Source of the DNA: Shimia sp. R10_1
GTDB taxonomy: Bacteria; Pseudomonadota; Alphaproteobacteria; Rhodobacterales; Rhodobacteraceae
NCBI RefSeq assembly: GCF_017744095.1
Contig: NZ_JAGHQX010000002.1
Coordinates: 372,001 to 436,000 of the forward strand
Length of the DNA stretch: 64,000 nucleotides
Reading direction: 5' to 3'
Positions 34,780 to 42,740 of this stretch are shown here, piece after piece (position 1 is the first letter of the stretch; the number at the start of each line of letters is the position of its first letter). The notes below the pieces were generated by a model. It did no database searches and had not been told where the DNA came from. It worked only from the letters and a program-made list of their open reading frames with translations. The translations under genes and the position numbers were made by a program.

Positions 34780-35391
34780 ATGGCAAATTTTCTGTATCAA
34801 AACGACCTGCCCGACGGGCTTGATCTGGGCCCTATCGTGGCCATCGACTGTGAAACCATGGGGCTGAACCCACATCGCGACCGGCTGTGCGTGATCCAGA
34901 TGTCTGGGGGGGATGGCAACGCCCATCTGGTGCAGGTCGCCAAGGGCCAGACCAGCGCCCCCAACCTGCAGAAGATGCTCGAAGATCCCAATGTTCTGAA
35001 GCTGTTTCACTTTGGTCGCTTTGACATCGCCGCGATGTACAACGCCTTTGGCGCGCTGACCGCGCCGGTCTATTGCACCAAAATCGCCTCAAAGCTGGTG
35101 CGCACCTATACAGATCGCCATGGCCTCAAGAACCTGCTGCAGGAACTGCTGGGGATCGACATTTCCAAACAGCAGCAGATGAGCGACTGGGGGGCCGAAA
35201 CCCTGTCCGAGGCTCAGCTCGACTATGCGGCCTCTGACGTGCTGTATCTGCATGCCCTGCGTGAAAAGCTGAACGAACGCCTGGCGCGGGAAGGCCGCAC
35301 AGAGATGGCACAGGCCTGTTTTGACTTCTTGCCCACACGTGCAAAGCTCGATCTGGCTGGTTGGCCCGAGCAAGACATTTTCGCACACTGA
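34780..35391 (+). CDS. Ribonuclease D-like 3'-5' exonuclease (short form)
   Basis: 203 residues from the ATG at 34780, with GAGG five bases upstream. It consists of the DEDDy exonuclease domain alone: VAIDCETMGL (first Asp and Glu), LFHFGRFDIAAM, and YAASDVLYLHAL (Tyr and last Asp). The HRDC domains of full RNase D (about 370 residues) are missing. Such short proteins are usual in alphaproteobacteria and trim RNA 3' ends. It precedes kdsD by 12 bases on the same strand, so it begins the envelope operon, though the functional link is unclear. Confidence 0.88.
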   Translation: MANFLYQNDLPDGLDLGPIVAIDCETMGLNPHRDRLCVIQMSGGDGNAHLVQVAKGQTSAPNLQKMLEDPNVLKLFHFGRFDIAAMYNAFGALTAPVYCTKIASKLVRTYTDRHGLKNLLQELLGIDISKQQQMSDWGAETLSEAQLDYAASDVLYLHALREKLNERLAREGRTEMAQACFDFLPTRAKLDLAGWPEQDIFAH

Positions 35392-35403
35392 AGGATCCCA
35401 CTG

Positions 35404-36378
35404 ATGACGGATGGCGACAAACAGACCTTTCTGGAAACCGCGCGTCGCGTGGTGTCCATCGAGACCGACGCGCTGCGCCTGCTGGGCGAAAGCTTTGGCA
35501 GTGAAATCGGCGACGCGGTTGAGTTGCTGCTGTCGGTCAAAGGGCGCGTTATCATTTCGGGGATGGGCAAATCCGGCCATATCGCGCGCAAGATTGCCGC
35601 CACTTTTGCCTCCACCGGCACACCGGCGCATTTTGTGCACCCAGCAGAGGCCAGCCATGGCGATCTGGGGATGATGGCACAGGGCGATGTGGCGCTGGTG
35701 CTGTCCAACTCCGGCGAAACACCTGAGCTGGCCGACCTTGTGGCCTATACCCGGCGCTTCAACATTCCGCTCATTGGCGTGGCCAGCCGAGCCGACTCTA
35801 CGTTGATCAAACAAAGTGATATCGGCCTCATCCTGCCCAAAGCGCAGGAAGCCTGCGGCACGGGTGTTGTCCCAACCACTTCCACCACCATGACGCTTGC
35901 GCTGGGTGATGCGCTGGCTGTGGCGCTGATGGAGCACCGCCGCTTCACCCCGGAAAACTTTCGTGAGTTCCATCCCGGCGGCAAACTGGGCGCGCAGCTG
36001 TCACGCGTGCGGGATCTGATGCATTCCGGTGACGCCTTGCCGGTGATCGCTGAGAACACCGCCATGAGCGATGCGCTTCTGGAGATCAGCCAGAAAGGCT
36101 TTGGTGTGGTTGGGGTCACCAATGACGCGGGCAAACTGCTGGGCATCATCACCGATGGGGACCTGCGCCGCCATATGGATGGCCTGCTGGAGCGCACCGC
36201 GACAGAGGTCATGACCGCAGCGCCGCAAACCATCGCGCCCAGCGCATTGGCAGAAGAGGCGGTGGGGATCATGAACCAGCGCAAAATCACCTGTCTGTTT
36301 GTGGTGGATCCTGAAGGCGACGGTGCACCCGCGGGCCTATTGCACATTCACGACTGTCTGCGCGCGGGGCTTGGTTAA
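35404..36378 (+). CDS. kdsD: D-arabinose 5-phosphate isomerase (KpsF/GutQ family)
   Basis: 324 residues. The N-terminal SIS sugar-isomerase domain has VIISGMGKSGHIARK, HPAEASHGDLGM and VLSNSGETPEL; the C-terminal half holds two CBS domains (VRDLMHSG..., TEVMTAAPQTI...). It converts ribulose 5-phosphate to arabinose 5-phosphate, the first step of Kdo synthesis for lipopolysaccharide and capsule anchors. Downstream lptC starts five bases after the stop. kdsB of the same pathway is at 51.6 kb. Confidence 0.94.
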   Translation: MTDGDKQTFLETARRVVSIETDALRLLGESFGSEIGDAVELLLSVKGRVIISGMGKSGHIARKIAATFASTGTPAHFVHPAEASHGDLGMMAQGDVALVLSNSGETPELADLVAYTRRFNIPLIGVASRADSTLIKQSDIGLILPKAQEACGTGVVPTTSTTMTLALGDALAVALMEHRRFTPENFREFHPGGKLGAQLSRVRDLMHSGDALPVIAENTAMSDALLEISQKGFGVVGVTNDAGKLLGIITDGDLRRHMDGLLERTATEVMTAAPQTIAPSALAEEAVGIMNQRKITCLFVVDPEGDGAPAGLLHIHDCLRAGLG

Positions 36379-36383
36379 ACCAC

Positions 36384-36995
36384 GTGCGCATTCGCCTGAC
36401 ATATTCCAATCTGGTGACCTGGCTGAAGGTCCTGCTGCCGCTCGCGGCGCTTGGATTGCTGTCGACGCTGTTTCTGGTGTCCCAGAAAGTCGATCTGGAA
36501 AGCGCCATTCCCTTTGCGGAGGTGGAACTGGAAAAAAGGCTGCGCGATCGTCAGATCACCGCGCCTTATTTCTCTGGCAAGACAGATCATGGCCACGACA
36601 TCACCGTGACGGCAGAAACTGCGCATCCCGATGCCGAGGACAGCTCGCGCCTCATCGCTCAGAACGTCGGCGCCCTGCTGACCATGGAGGGCGGCACCGA
36701 GATCACGGTGACCGCCAAAGAAGGCGACATGGACGGACGATTTCAAGAGCTGTTATTGGATGGCGAAGTCGAGATATTGACCTCCACGGGCTACACAATT
36801 GAAACTCAGGCCATGACATTCGGACTGGAAGAAGCCCGTGCCGAAACCGCCGGCACCGTGACCGCAAAAAGCGCGCTTGGGCAGTTGGAAGCGGGCCGTA
36901 TGGCGCTGCGCCCATCGGGCGAAAACAATGAAATATATTTGTTTTTCACAAAAGGTGTGCGACTGGTATACACGCCGCAAACGACAACGAGGTGA
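36384..36995 (+). CDS. lptC: LPS export protein LptC
   Basis: 203 residues, GTG start five bases after the kdsD stop. One N-terminal membrane segment (WLKVLLPLAALGLLSTLFLV) anchors a periplasmic beta-jellyroll domain; low sequence conservation is normal for LptC. QKVDLESAIPFA and ITAPYFSGKTDHGHDITVTA are typical of alphaproteobacterial LptC. With LptA and LptBFG it forms the bridge that moves lipopolysaccharide from inner to outer membrane. Position directly before lptA and lptB supports the call. Confidence 0.88.
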   Translation: MRIRLTYSNLVTWLKVLLPLAALGLLSTLFLVSQKVDLESAIPFAEVELEKRLRDRQITAPYFSGKTDHGHDITVTAETAHPDAEDSSRLIAQNVGALLTMEGGTEITVTAKEGDMDGRFQELLLDGEVEILTSTGYTIETQAMTFGLEEARAETAGTVTAKSALGQLEAGRMALRPSGENNEIYLFFTKGVRLVYTPQTTTR

Positions 36996-36998
36996 CCT

Positions 36999-37481
36999 GT
37001 GTTTCTTTACCGCACGCTCTTGATTAGTGTCCTGGCGATGACGCCAGCGGTCGGCACCGCTCAGGGGCTTCAGCTTGGCTTCGGCCAGAGCCAGCAAGAC
37101 ACAGGCCTGCCGGTCGAAGTCACTGCAGAGAGCCTTTCCGTCAATCAATCTGACGGCAGCGCCGTGTTTGAGGGCGATGTGGACATCTCTCAGGGCGACA
37201 TGCGCATGACCGCCGACAAGGTGAACGTGCATTATCTGCCAGACAACAGCGGCATCGACAAATTGGTGGCACAGGGCAATGTGCTGCTGGTACAGGGCCC
37301 GGATGCAGCAGAAGCCAATGAAGCGGTCTACACCATTGCCAGTGGCGATGTGGTGATGAGCGGGAACGTGACGGTCAATCAGGCCGGAACCACGATTTCT
37401 GCTGATCGCATGGTGCTCAATCTGGAAAACAACACCGCCCGCATGACAGGGCGCGTGAAAACGGTTTTGAAGACGGAATAA
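36999..37481 (+). CDS. lptA: LPS transport periplasmic protein LptA
   Basis: 160 residues with a GTG start three bases after the lptC stop. A signal peptide (LLISVLAMTPAVGTAQ) is followed by an OstA-like beta-jellyroll: VEVTAESLSVNQSDGSAVFE, then GDVDISQGDMRMTADKVNVH and AGTTISADRMVLNLENNTARM. It is the periplasmic bridge unit of the Lpt machine. The spacing to lptC (3 bases) and lptB (3 bases) shows one tightly coupled operon. Confidence 0.92.
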   Translation: MFLYRTLLISVLAMTPAVGTAQGLQLGFGQSQQDTGLPVEVTAESLSVNQSDGSAVFEGDVDISQGDMRMTADKVNVHYLPDNSGIDKLVAQGNVLLVQGPDAAEANEAVYTIASGDVVMSGNVTVNQAGTTISADRMVLNLENNTARMTGRVKTVLKTE

Positions 37482-37484
37482 GAC

Positions 37485-38243
37485 ATGGCCAAACCCACTC
37501 TGTCCGTCACCGAAGGCACCTCTGGTCTGCGTGTTGAAAGCCTGCGCAAGGCGTACCGCAAACGGGTGGTGATCCGCGATTTCTCCATGGAGCTTCAACG
37601 CGGCGAAGTTGTTGCGCTGCTTGGCCCCAACGGCTCTGGTAAAACCACCACGTTTTATGCAGTCGCTGGCCTCCTGGTGCCCGAAGGGGGCCGTGTCTCC
37701 ATTGATGGGCGCGATGTCACGACCTTGCCGATGTATCGCCGTGCCAAACTGGGCATCGGGTATCTGCCGCAGGAAATGTCGATCTTCCGCGGGCTATCTG
37801 TTGAGGACAATATCACCGCGATCCTCGACATCACCCACCGTGACCGCCACAAGCGCCGTGAGCGGCTTGAAGAGTTGCTCTCTGAGTTTTCCATAGAGCA
37901 CCTGCGCCGCGCCCCTGCGCTTGCGCTTTCTGGTGGCGAGCGGCGCCGTGTCGAGATTGCGCGCTGTCTGGCGGCGGATCCCAAATATTTGCTGCTCGAT
38001 GAACCTTTTGCTGGTGTTGATCCGATCTCTGTCGGCGATATCCGCCATCTGGTTGCTGATCTCAAAAAACGCGGCATTGGCGTTTTGATCACCGACCACA
38101 ATGTGCGTGAAACCCTCGAAATCGTGGACCGCGCTTATATCCTGCATGATGGCAAAGTGCTGATGTCTGGCACACCGGACGAGGTTGTGGAAAACGAAAA
38201 CGTGCGTCGCGTGTACCTCGGGGAAAACTTCAAGATTTCTTAA
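37485..38243 (+). CDS. lptB: LPS export ABC transporter ATP-binding protein LptB
   Basis: 252 residues. ABC ATPase with Walker A GPNGSGKTT, Q-loop GYLPQEMSIFRGLSVEDN, signature LSGGERRRVEIARCL and Walker B LLLDEPFAGVDP, plus the switch histidine in LITDHNVRETL. The SIFRGLSVEDN and EHLRRAPALALSGGERRR segments are LptB-specific. It powers extraction of lipopolysaccharide from the inner membrane with LptFG, which are not in the window. In many proteobacteria rpoN follows; here a 232-base gap leads directly to hpf. Confidence 0.96.
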   Translation: MAKPTLSVTEGTSGLRVESLRKAYRKRVVIRDFSMELQRGEVVALLGPNGSGKTTTFYAVAGLLVPEGGRVSIDGRDVTTLPMYRRAKLGIGYLPQEMSIFRGLSVEDNITAILDITHRDRHKRRERLEELLSEFSIEHLRRAPALALSGGERRRVEIARCLAADPKYLLLDEPFAGVDPISVGDIRHLVADLKKRGIGVLITDHNVRETLEIVDRAYILHDGKVLMSGTPDEVVENENVRRVYLGENFKIS

Positions 38244-38282
38244 TCCTAGAAATTGAAAAACCCGAAATTTTGACCTGCATCA

Positions 38283-38320
38283 TTGACTCTCGCGATTGGG
38301 AATACTCAAATACTGAGTAT
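38283..38320 (+). promoter_or_regulatory. Candidate hpf promoter with an overlapping inverted repeat
   Basis: TTGACT (38283-38288) and TCAAAT (38306-38311) are 17 bases apart. The perfect inverted repeat ATACTCA-AATAC-TGAGTAT (38302-38320) covers the -10 region and looks like an operator. The binding protein is unknown. Confidence 0.5.
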
Positions 38321-38410
38321 GACATTTGCTCAAACCCCCGCTGATACCAGGGTGGCCTTTCTTTCAAGGCCCGGTCTTAAGCAAGGTTCGCATTTGTCGA
38401 TTACCAGCAT

Positions 38411-38452
38411 TCGGACCTAACTGATAACGGGCACACAAAGCCCGTGGTCCGA
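38411..38452 (+). promoter_or_regulatory. Two-tier hairpin in the hpf leader
   Basis: TCGGACC (38411-38417) pairs with GGTCCGA (38446-38452), enclosing CGGGC/GCCCG (38428-38432 and 38440-38444). It ends about 14 bases before the AAGGAG ribosome site and has no U-tract, so it is not a terminator. Confidence 0.55.
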
Positions 38453-38475
38453 CATGTCATCGAAAAGGAGACAGG

Positions 38476-39045
38476 ATGCGCTATCAGATCACCGGAAAAC
38501 ACATCGACGTTGGCAATGCGTTGCAGACACATGTCCAAAACGAACTTGGCGATGTCTTACAAAAATACGCCGGCCGTCCGACTGACGCGACAATCACGTT
38601 TTCAAAACACGCACATGAATACATGTGTGAAACCACCGTACACCTGTCCACCGGACTGACTGCGCAAGCCAAGGCCCATGCGACTGAAATCTACGCAGCC
38701 TTTGATGGATGCGCCGAAAAAATGGACAAACAACTGCGTCGCTACAAGCGTCGACTGAAAGATCACCATAAGGAAAGAGCCGAACCGGTTGAACTTTCGG
38801 GGGCTTCCTCGTATATCCTCGCGCCTGAAGCTGAAGAACATGAGGCAGAGCCAGAAACGCTACAACCTGTGATCGTTGCCGAGATGGAAACAAAGATCCC
38901 ATCTCTGAGCGTCGGCGAGGCTGTGATGCAGATGGAACTTTCAGGCGCGCCTGTATTGGTCTTCAAGAACGAAGGTAAAGCTGGGTTGAATGTGGTCTAC
39001 CGTCGTGACGACGGAAACATTGGCTGGATTGATCCACAGACATAA
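38476..39045 (+). CDS. hpf: Ribosome hibernation promoting factor, long form
   Basis: 189 residues. The N-terminal S30AE domain (MRYQITGKHIDVGNALQTHV ... AAFDGCAEKMDKQLRRYKRR) binds the 30S decoding region; after an acidic linker, the C-terminal domain PSLSVGEAVMQMELSGAPVL and VFKNEGKAGLNVVYRRDDGN is the dimerisation domain of long HPF, which pairs ribosomes into inactive 100S particles. Strong AAGGAG ribosome site. ptsN follows after 41 bases, as in most proteobacteria. Confidence 0.95.
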   Translation: MRYQITGKHIDVGNALQTHVQNELGDVLQKYAGRPTDATITFSKHAHEYMCETTVHLSTGLTAQAKAHATEIYAAFDGCAEKMDKQLRRYKRRLKDHHKERAEPVELSGASSYILAPEAEEHEAEPETLQPVIVAEMETKIPSLSVGEAVMQMELSGAPVLVFKNEGKAGLNVVYRRDDGNIGWIDPQT

Positions 39046-39086
39046 GGTGAAAGGGCGCAAAGCGTCCGAACCGGAGTACAGGCAAG

Positions 39087-39551
39087 ATGGACCTTTCTAC
39101 GATCCTCAAGCCAGAGGCAGTGCGTGTGGTAACTGCTGCCTCAAGCAAAAAACGTTTGCTGCAGGAATTTGGCGATCTCGCTGAATCCGCCTATCAGTTA
39201 AACGCGCAAACCGTGGTTGAAGCGCTGCAAGAGCGTGAAAACCTTGGCCCCACAGGTGTGGGCCATGGTGTGGCACTGCCACACGCACGGTTTGATGGCC
39301 TGCAAAGCGTGGTTGGCGCCTTCATCCTTCTGGAAAAGCCCGTTGATTTCAACGCGGTGGACCGGCAGCCCATCGACATCGCATTTGCGCTGTTTGCCCC
39401 GGAAGAGGCCGGCGTCGAGCACCTGAAGGCGCTTGCCAAAGTCTCCCGCCAGCTGCGGGAAAGCGCGATCTGCGCCAAACTGCGGGCCAACCCGGATCCG
39501 GCAACCCTGTTCACCATTCTGACTGAGGGTGACACCGTACAAGCCGCCTGA
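39087..39551 (+). CDS. ptsN: PTS IIA-like nitrogen regulatory protein EIIA-Ntr
   Basis: 154 residues. PTS EIIA type-2 fold with the phosphorylated histidine in GVGHGVALPHARFDGL, and FALFAPEEAGVEHLKALAKV as family core. EIIA-Ntr relays the phosphorylation state of the nitrogen PTS to potassium transport, central metabolism and stress control in the cytoplasm. It follows hpf on the same strand. No npr, ptsP or rpoN gene is visible in the window. Confidence 0.95.
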   Translation: MDLSTILKPEAVRVVTAASSKKRLLQEFGDLAESAYQLNAQTVVEALQERENLGPTGVGHGVALPHARFDGLQSVVGAFILLEKPVDFNAVDRQPIDIAFALFAPEEAGVEHLKALAKVSRQLRESAICAKLRANPDPATLFTILTEGDTVQAA

Positions 39552-39579
39552 GTTTCAGGCTGCCCTGCAAACAAAGATC

Positions 39580-39613
39580 ACGCGCCTCAGCCCTTGCTGA
39601 AGGCGCGTTTTTT
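39580..39613 (+). terminator. Terminator of the lpt-hpf-ptsN operon
   Basis: ACGCGCC-TCAGC (39580-39591), loop CCTT, GCTGA-A-GGCGCGT (39596-39608), followed by six T. It reaches into the end of the convergent sulfotransferase gene. Confidence 0.88.
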
Positions 39614-41036
39614 ATTGCCAGCGGTCGAAGCCGAAAGTGATGTAGTCGCGCTTGTAAATGTCCTGCACAAGCGCCTCGATCTCTTCGTCATATATGGCGC
39701 TCAAAGGCACCGGATGATCTGGCACCACATCGACCGGGTCCGCCGCGTCCAACCGGCCCACCTGCATGGCCAGAGCGGGCAGATAGCTTTCCATTTCACT
39801 CTCACGCACAACCATGTCGGGCAGCGCCAGATTCGCGAATCCTTTCATCGCCACGGCCTGACTGCCCCAATGGCCATCCTGGCGCAGGCTTGTCTGCCCC
39901 AGGAGATTCGCTTTCACAAAGCTCAGAAACGCCAAGAAGGCGGCGCGATGCGCCTCTGCATCATAGTCTGCCTTGGGTGGGTCCTTTGGGATCGGCATCT
40001 TGTAGACACGCCGCAATGTGTGCCGGATCTTCTTGTAGATCCCCTCGTCTGCCGACAAAACCTGCTCACAGAACGCCGCATGCACCCGCGCCACCGGGTG
40101 GCGCACCACGGTAAAACTGCGGTGGTGTCGGTTGGCTTTCTTCCATTGGCGCAGCGTCTTTTGACTGAAGTTGCCAATCAGCCCGTCCACCTCCACGTGA
40201 TCAAGCCCCGCCATCCAATGCGTCACCGTTGCTTGCGGGCCGGACGGGATCGGCAGATAGAGCAGTGGCGCCACCGCACAGGCCACATAGTTTGGCACCG
40301 CCGCCCCACGCCGAGGCTCAAAATTAGGGGTGCGGCTCAGATTGAAGCGATCAAGCTCTTCGAGGGCACGCGGGATCTCTGCAAAATTCTCAACCTTCTC
40401 TGACAAGGCGGCTGGGTTCTGCGGCTTCAGCTTCTTGTTGACCGCGTCAATCGTGGCGTCGTGGCCCAAAAATTTGGCCAGACCATTCATCACCTCAACG
40501 TCTTGCAAGTCCTCATAGGCCACATAGAACGCCGTCTGCCCACTGGTCTGCAAAGCCCGCATGATCTGTATCTGAAACGCCTGCAGCGCCTCTACATGCT
40601 GTTTGAACTCAGCGCCATCAAACTGCACTGTGCTGTCTTTGCGACGACGCACATCGGTCAGTTTCCATTGCCCCGTGGCTTTGGCGATTTTCCAGCTGAC
40701 GTAACTGTCCAGCGGATTGCGGGTCAGAACGATTTTCGCGCAACGTGGATCGGCGAGCATCGTCTCCAAGACGCGAGGGTCATGGTCATGAAAGTACCGA
40801 AACCCCGCCACCCCCTGATCGGCCTTCACCGCCGCGATCAACTGCATCGGATCCTCAGTGCGCGCCTCGAGCGTGATACCAAGAAGGTCCTCTTTGCGCG
40901 GATAGCCAATGAAATGTGGGTTGAATGCCTCCCCGTGGCAAGTCAGGCCTTCAAATTCATTGATGTTGGCCTCCAGTAAATTAGAGCCCGTGCGCATCTC
41001 GGCAAAAACCACAAAATAGTCAAAGCGTTGGTCCAT
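39612..41036 (-). CDS. Two-domain sulfotransferase
   Basis: 474 residues, about twice a single sulfotransferase. The N-terminal domain has VVFAEMRTGSNLLEANIN (PAPS 5'-phosphosulfate loop, residues 15-20) and KIVLTRNPLDSYVSWKIA (3'-phosphate site, about 101-118). A second copy of the fold seems to lie from about residue 240: LLYLPIPSGPQATVTHWM as a divergent first loop and FTVVRHPVARVHAAFCE (about 308-324) as the second motif of the Sulfotransfer_2 type. It is expected to move sulfate from PAPS to a sugar. It ends the GT2-GT14-sulfotransferase operon, six bases after the GT14 stop, so a surface polysaccharide is the likely acceptor. Confidence 0.82.
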   Translation of the reverse strand: MDQRFDYFVVFAEMRTGSNLLEANINEFEGLTCHGEAFNPHFIGYPRKEDLLGITLEARTEDPMQLIAAVKADQGVAGFRYFHDHDPRVLETMLADPRCAKIVLTRNPLDSYVSWKIAKATGQWKLTDVRRRKDSTVQFDGAEFKQHVEALQAFQIQIMRALQTSGQTAFYVAYEDLQDVEVMNGLAKFLGHDATIDAVNKKLKPQNPAALSEKVENFAEIPRALEELDRFNLSRTPNFEPRRGAAVPNYVACAVAPLLYLPIPSGPQATVTHWMAGLDHVEVDGLIGNFSQKTLRQWKKANRHHRSFTVVRHPVARVHAAFCEQVLSADEGIYKKIRHTLRRVYKMPIPKDPPKADYDAEAHRAAFLAFLSFVKANLLGQTSLRQDGHWGSQAVAMKGFANLALPDMVVRESEMESYLPALAMQVGRLDAADPVDVVPDHPVPLSAIYDEEIEALVQDIYKRDYITFGFDRWQ

Positions 41037-41042
41037 GGGAAT

Positions 41043-42740
41043 TTACTGCACCAAATAGGGTTTGCGTGGGGGTTTTTTCTGTGTGTTTTCCGATTGTGTG
41101 ACCGGAAAATCCCCCATCAGATAAGGATGCATGCCCTGATTTTTCAGATTTTGCAGAAACTGTCCAAAACCGTTCAGATCCGTCATCCGGGGCGCTTCCG
41201 CCAAACGACGGGCGGGATCTGTGCCGATCTCGTCAATGATTGTCTGCAATGGCTCCATCGGAGATTCAATAAACTCGGCCAGCGACCAGATCCGCACGCG
41301 CGCTTTGGCATAGGGGCTGCGCAGGGCCAAAAGCTGGTCGCTTTCAATTTTTTGCAGCCGAGCCGCTTCTTTGCGAATGTCAGCAAAGTTCATGTTTGAT
41401 TTGAACAAGGGCAATGCCCAGGACCCGCTGATCACGGACACCTGTGCGTTGGGATCTTTGGCGATGAACCAGACCGGCACATGTTCGTCACGCGGCCCCG
41501 CCTGAAAACACTGTCGCTCACCGCGCGTGTTCCACACCAGATTGGTTAGGAACGCAATCGGGTTATAGTCTCTGAGTTTTGCAGAATCGCTCAGCGCTCC
41601 ATTGAGGAACCTTTGAGCGCCCTCAAACTCAACCCGCTCTGGGGCATAGAGATGGCCATGCACACGTGTCCCCGTGGCGCGTGCGAGCCAAGGCTCGAAA
41701 TCCTCAAACAGCTCGGTAAAGCCGTGAAACACAGAATAGCGGCCAAAGGTCATGCCATTTTCCCAGCCTTCATTGGGAAAACGGCTCTGCATATAGAGCC
41801 CCGGACGCCCCTTTGTGCGCCGCTCTACGGCCTTTGAAAAGATCCGGTCGATCTTTGCCGGGTTGGGCTCACTCATCTTGATGGCCCCATCAGGATCGCG
41901 CAGGAAACCGCTGTAAATCTTGTCCGCATGGGGCCAGATCTTGCGCGCCACAAAGCAATCAGACCGCCGCAACAATTGCAGATGGTCGTCATAGAAAATA
42001 TGCGGCTTGCCCTGAAAATCGAACTTGGACAGCGTCAGGGAGCGGCTTTCCACATTGCTGGAGTACACCCGCACCAAGGTCTGAAAATAGCTTTCATCCG
42101 GGATCCAGACCCGTTTGAAAAACGCGTCAAAAACCTCCCGATCTGGGTCTTCCAAAATCGCAGACAGCGTTTGGCGGGTCAGGCACCACCACTGGCTGCC
42201 CATATGTGGCACGATCCCTTTGGGAATGCGGCGTTTGAAACGGATAAACCGTTGGATATCGACCCATTTGTCAAACAGGTAGCGGTGCTTCTTCCACGAA
42301 AATGGGAAGCGCAGCGTAAACCGCTCACGATCAAGTCCGCCAACGGTCCAAGGCACATCCGAGGTTGTCGCGCTTTCGATGAAATCTGTTCTGCGACGGG
42401 CAGCCAGATAATCCTTCAGCTCCTGCACAGGGCGCAGCGGCAAGCACGACCCTGACGACAGGTACACATGATGGACCTCATGAAACCGCTCGAGCATGAG
42501 TTCAGCCGCGGACTGAGACGCCGCCACAATGCCCCACATACCCCACTCGCAATTGTGGCGTTTGCAAAACACGATCAGGGCGTGATCGGAACAGGCCTCA
42601 ACAAAGCGGTCATAGGTCTTGCGCGGCACCTTTTTATCGACATGGATCACAACCGGACAGCCAGCATTGGCCCAATGGCGTGCCACCTGTTCCGCGCGGT
42701 CCAGCGCGGTGTGCACCAGCATGAGGATGCCGACGCTCAC
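41043..42740 (-). CDS. GT14 family (core-2/I-branching beta-1,6-N-acetylglucosaminyltransferase-like) glycosyltransferase
   Basis: 565 residues from the GTG at 42740, which overlaps the upstream stop as GTGA (TTG at 42746 and ATG at 42722 are alternatives). The first 270 residues are GT14-like: ILMLVHTALDRAEQVARHW, VIHVDKKVPRKTYDRFV, VYLSSGSCLPLRPVQEL, MGSQWWCLTRQTLSAIL and RVWIPDESYFQTLVR, the last containing the likely catalytic glutamate. The second half (HIFYDDHLQLL, PGLYMQSRFPNEGWENG) is an additional domain that I associate with GT14 proteins of Rhodobacterales (DUF5928). It probably adds a branch sugar to a surface glycan. Confidence 0.85.
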   Translation of the reverse strand: MSVGILMLVHTALDRAEQVARHWANAGCPVVIHVDKKVPRKTYDRFVEACSDHALIVFCKRHNCEWGMWGIVAASQSAAELMLERFHEVHHVYLSSGSCLPLRPVQELKDYLAARRRTDFIESATTSDVPWTVGGLDRERFTLRFPFSWKKHRYLFDKWVDIQRFIRFKRRIPKGIVPHMGSQWWCLTRQTLSAILEDPDREVFDAFFKRVWIPDESYFQTLVRVYSSNVESRSLTLSKFDFQGKPHIFYDDHLQLLRRSDCFVARKIWPHADKIYSGFLRDPDGAIKMSEPNPAKIDRIFSKAVERRTKGRPGLYMQSRFPNEGWENGMTFGRYSVFHGFTELFEDFEPWLARATGTRVHGHLYAPERVEFEGAQRFLNGALSDSAKLRDYNPIAFLTNLVWNTRGERQCFQAGPRDEHVPVWFIAKDPNAQVSVISGSWALPLFKSNMNFADIRKEAARLQKIESDQLLALRSPYAKARVRIWSLAEFIESPMEPLQTIIDEIGTDPARRLAEAPRMTDLNGFGQFLQNLKNQGMHPYLMGDFPVTQSENTQKKPPRKPYLVQ

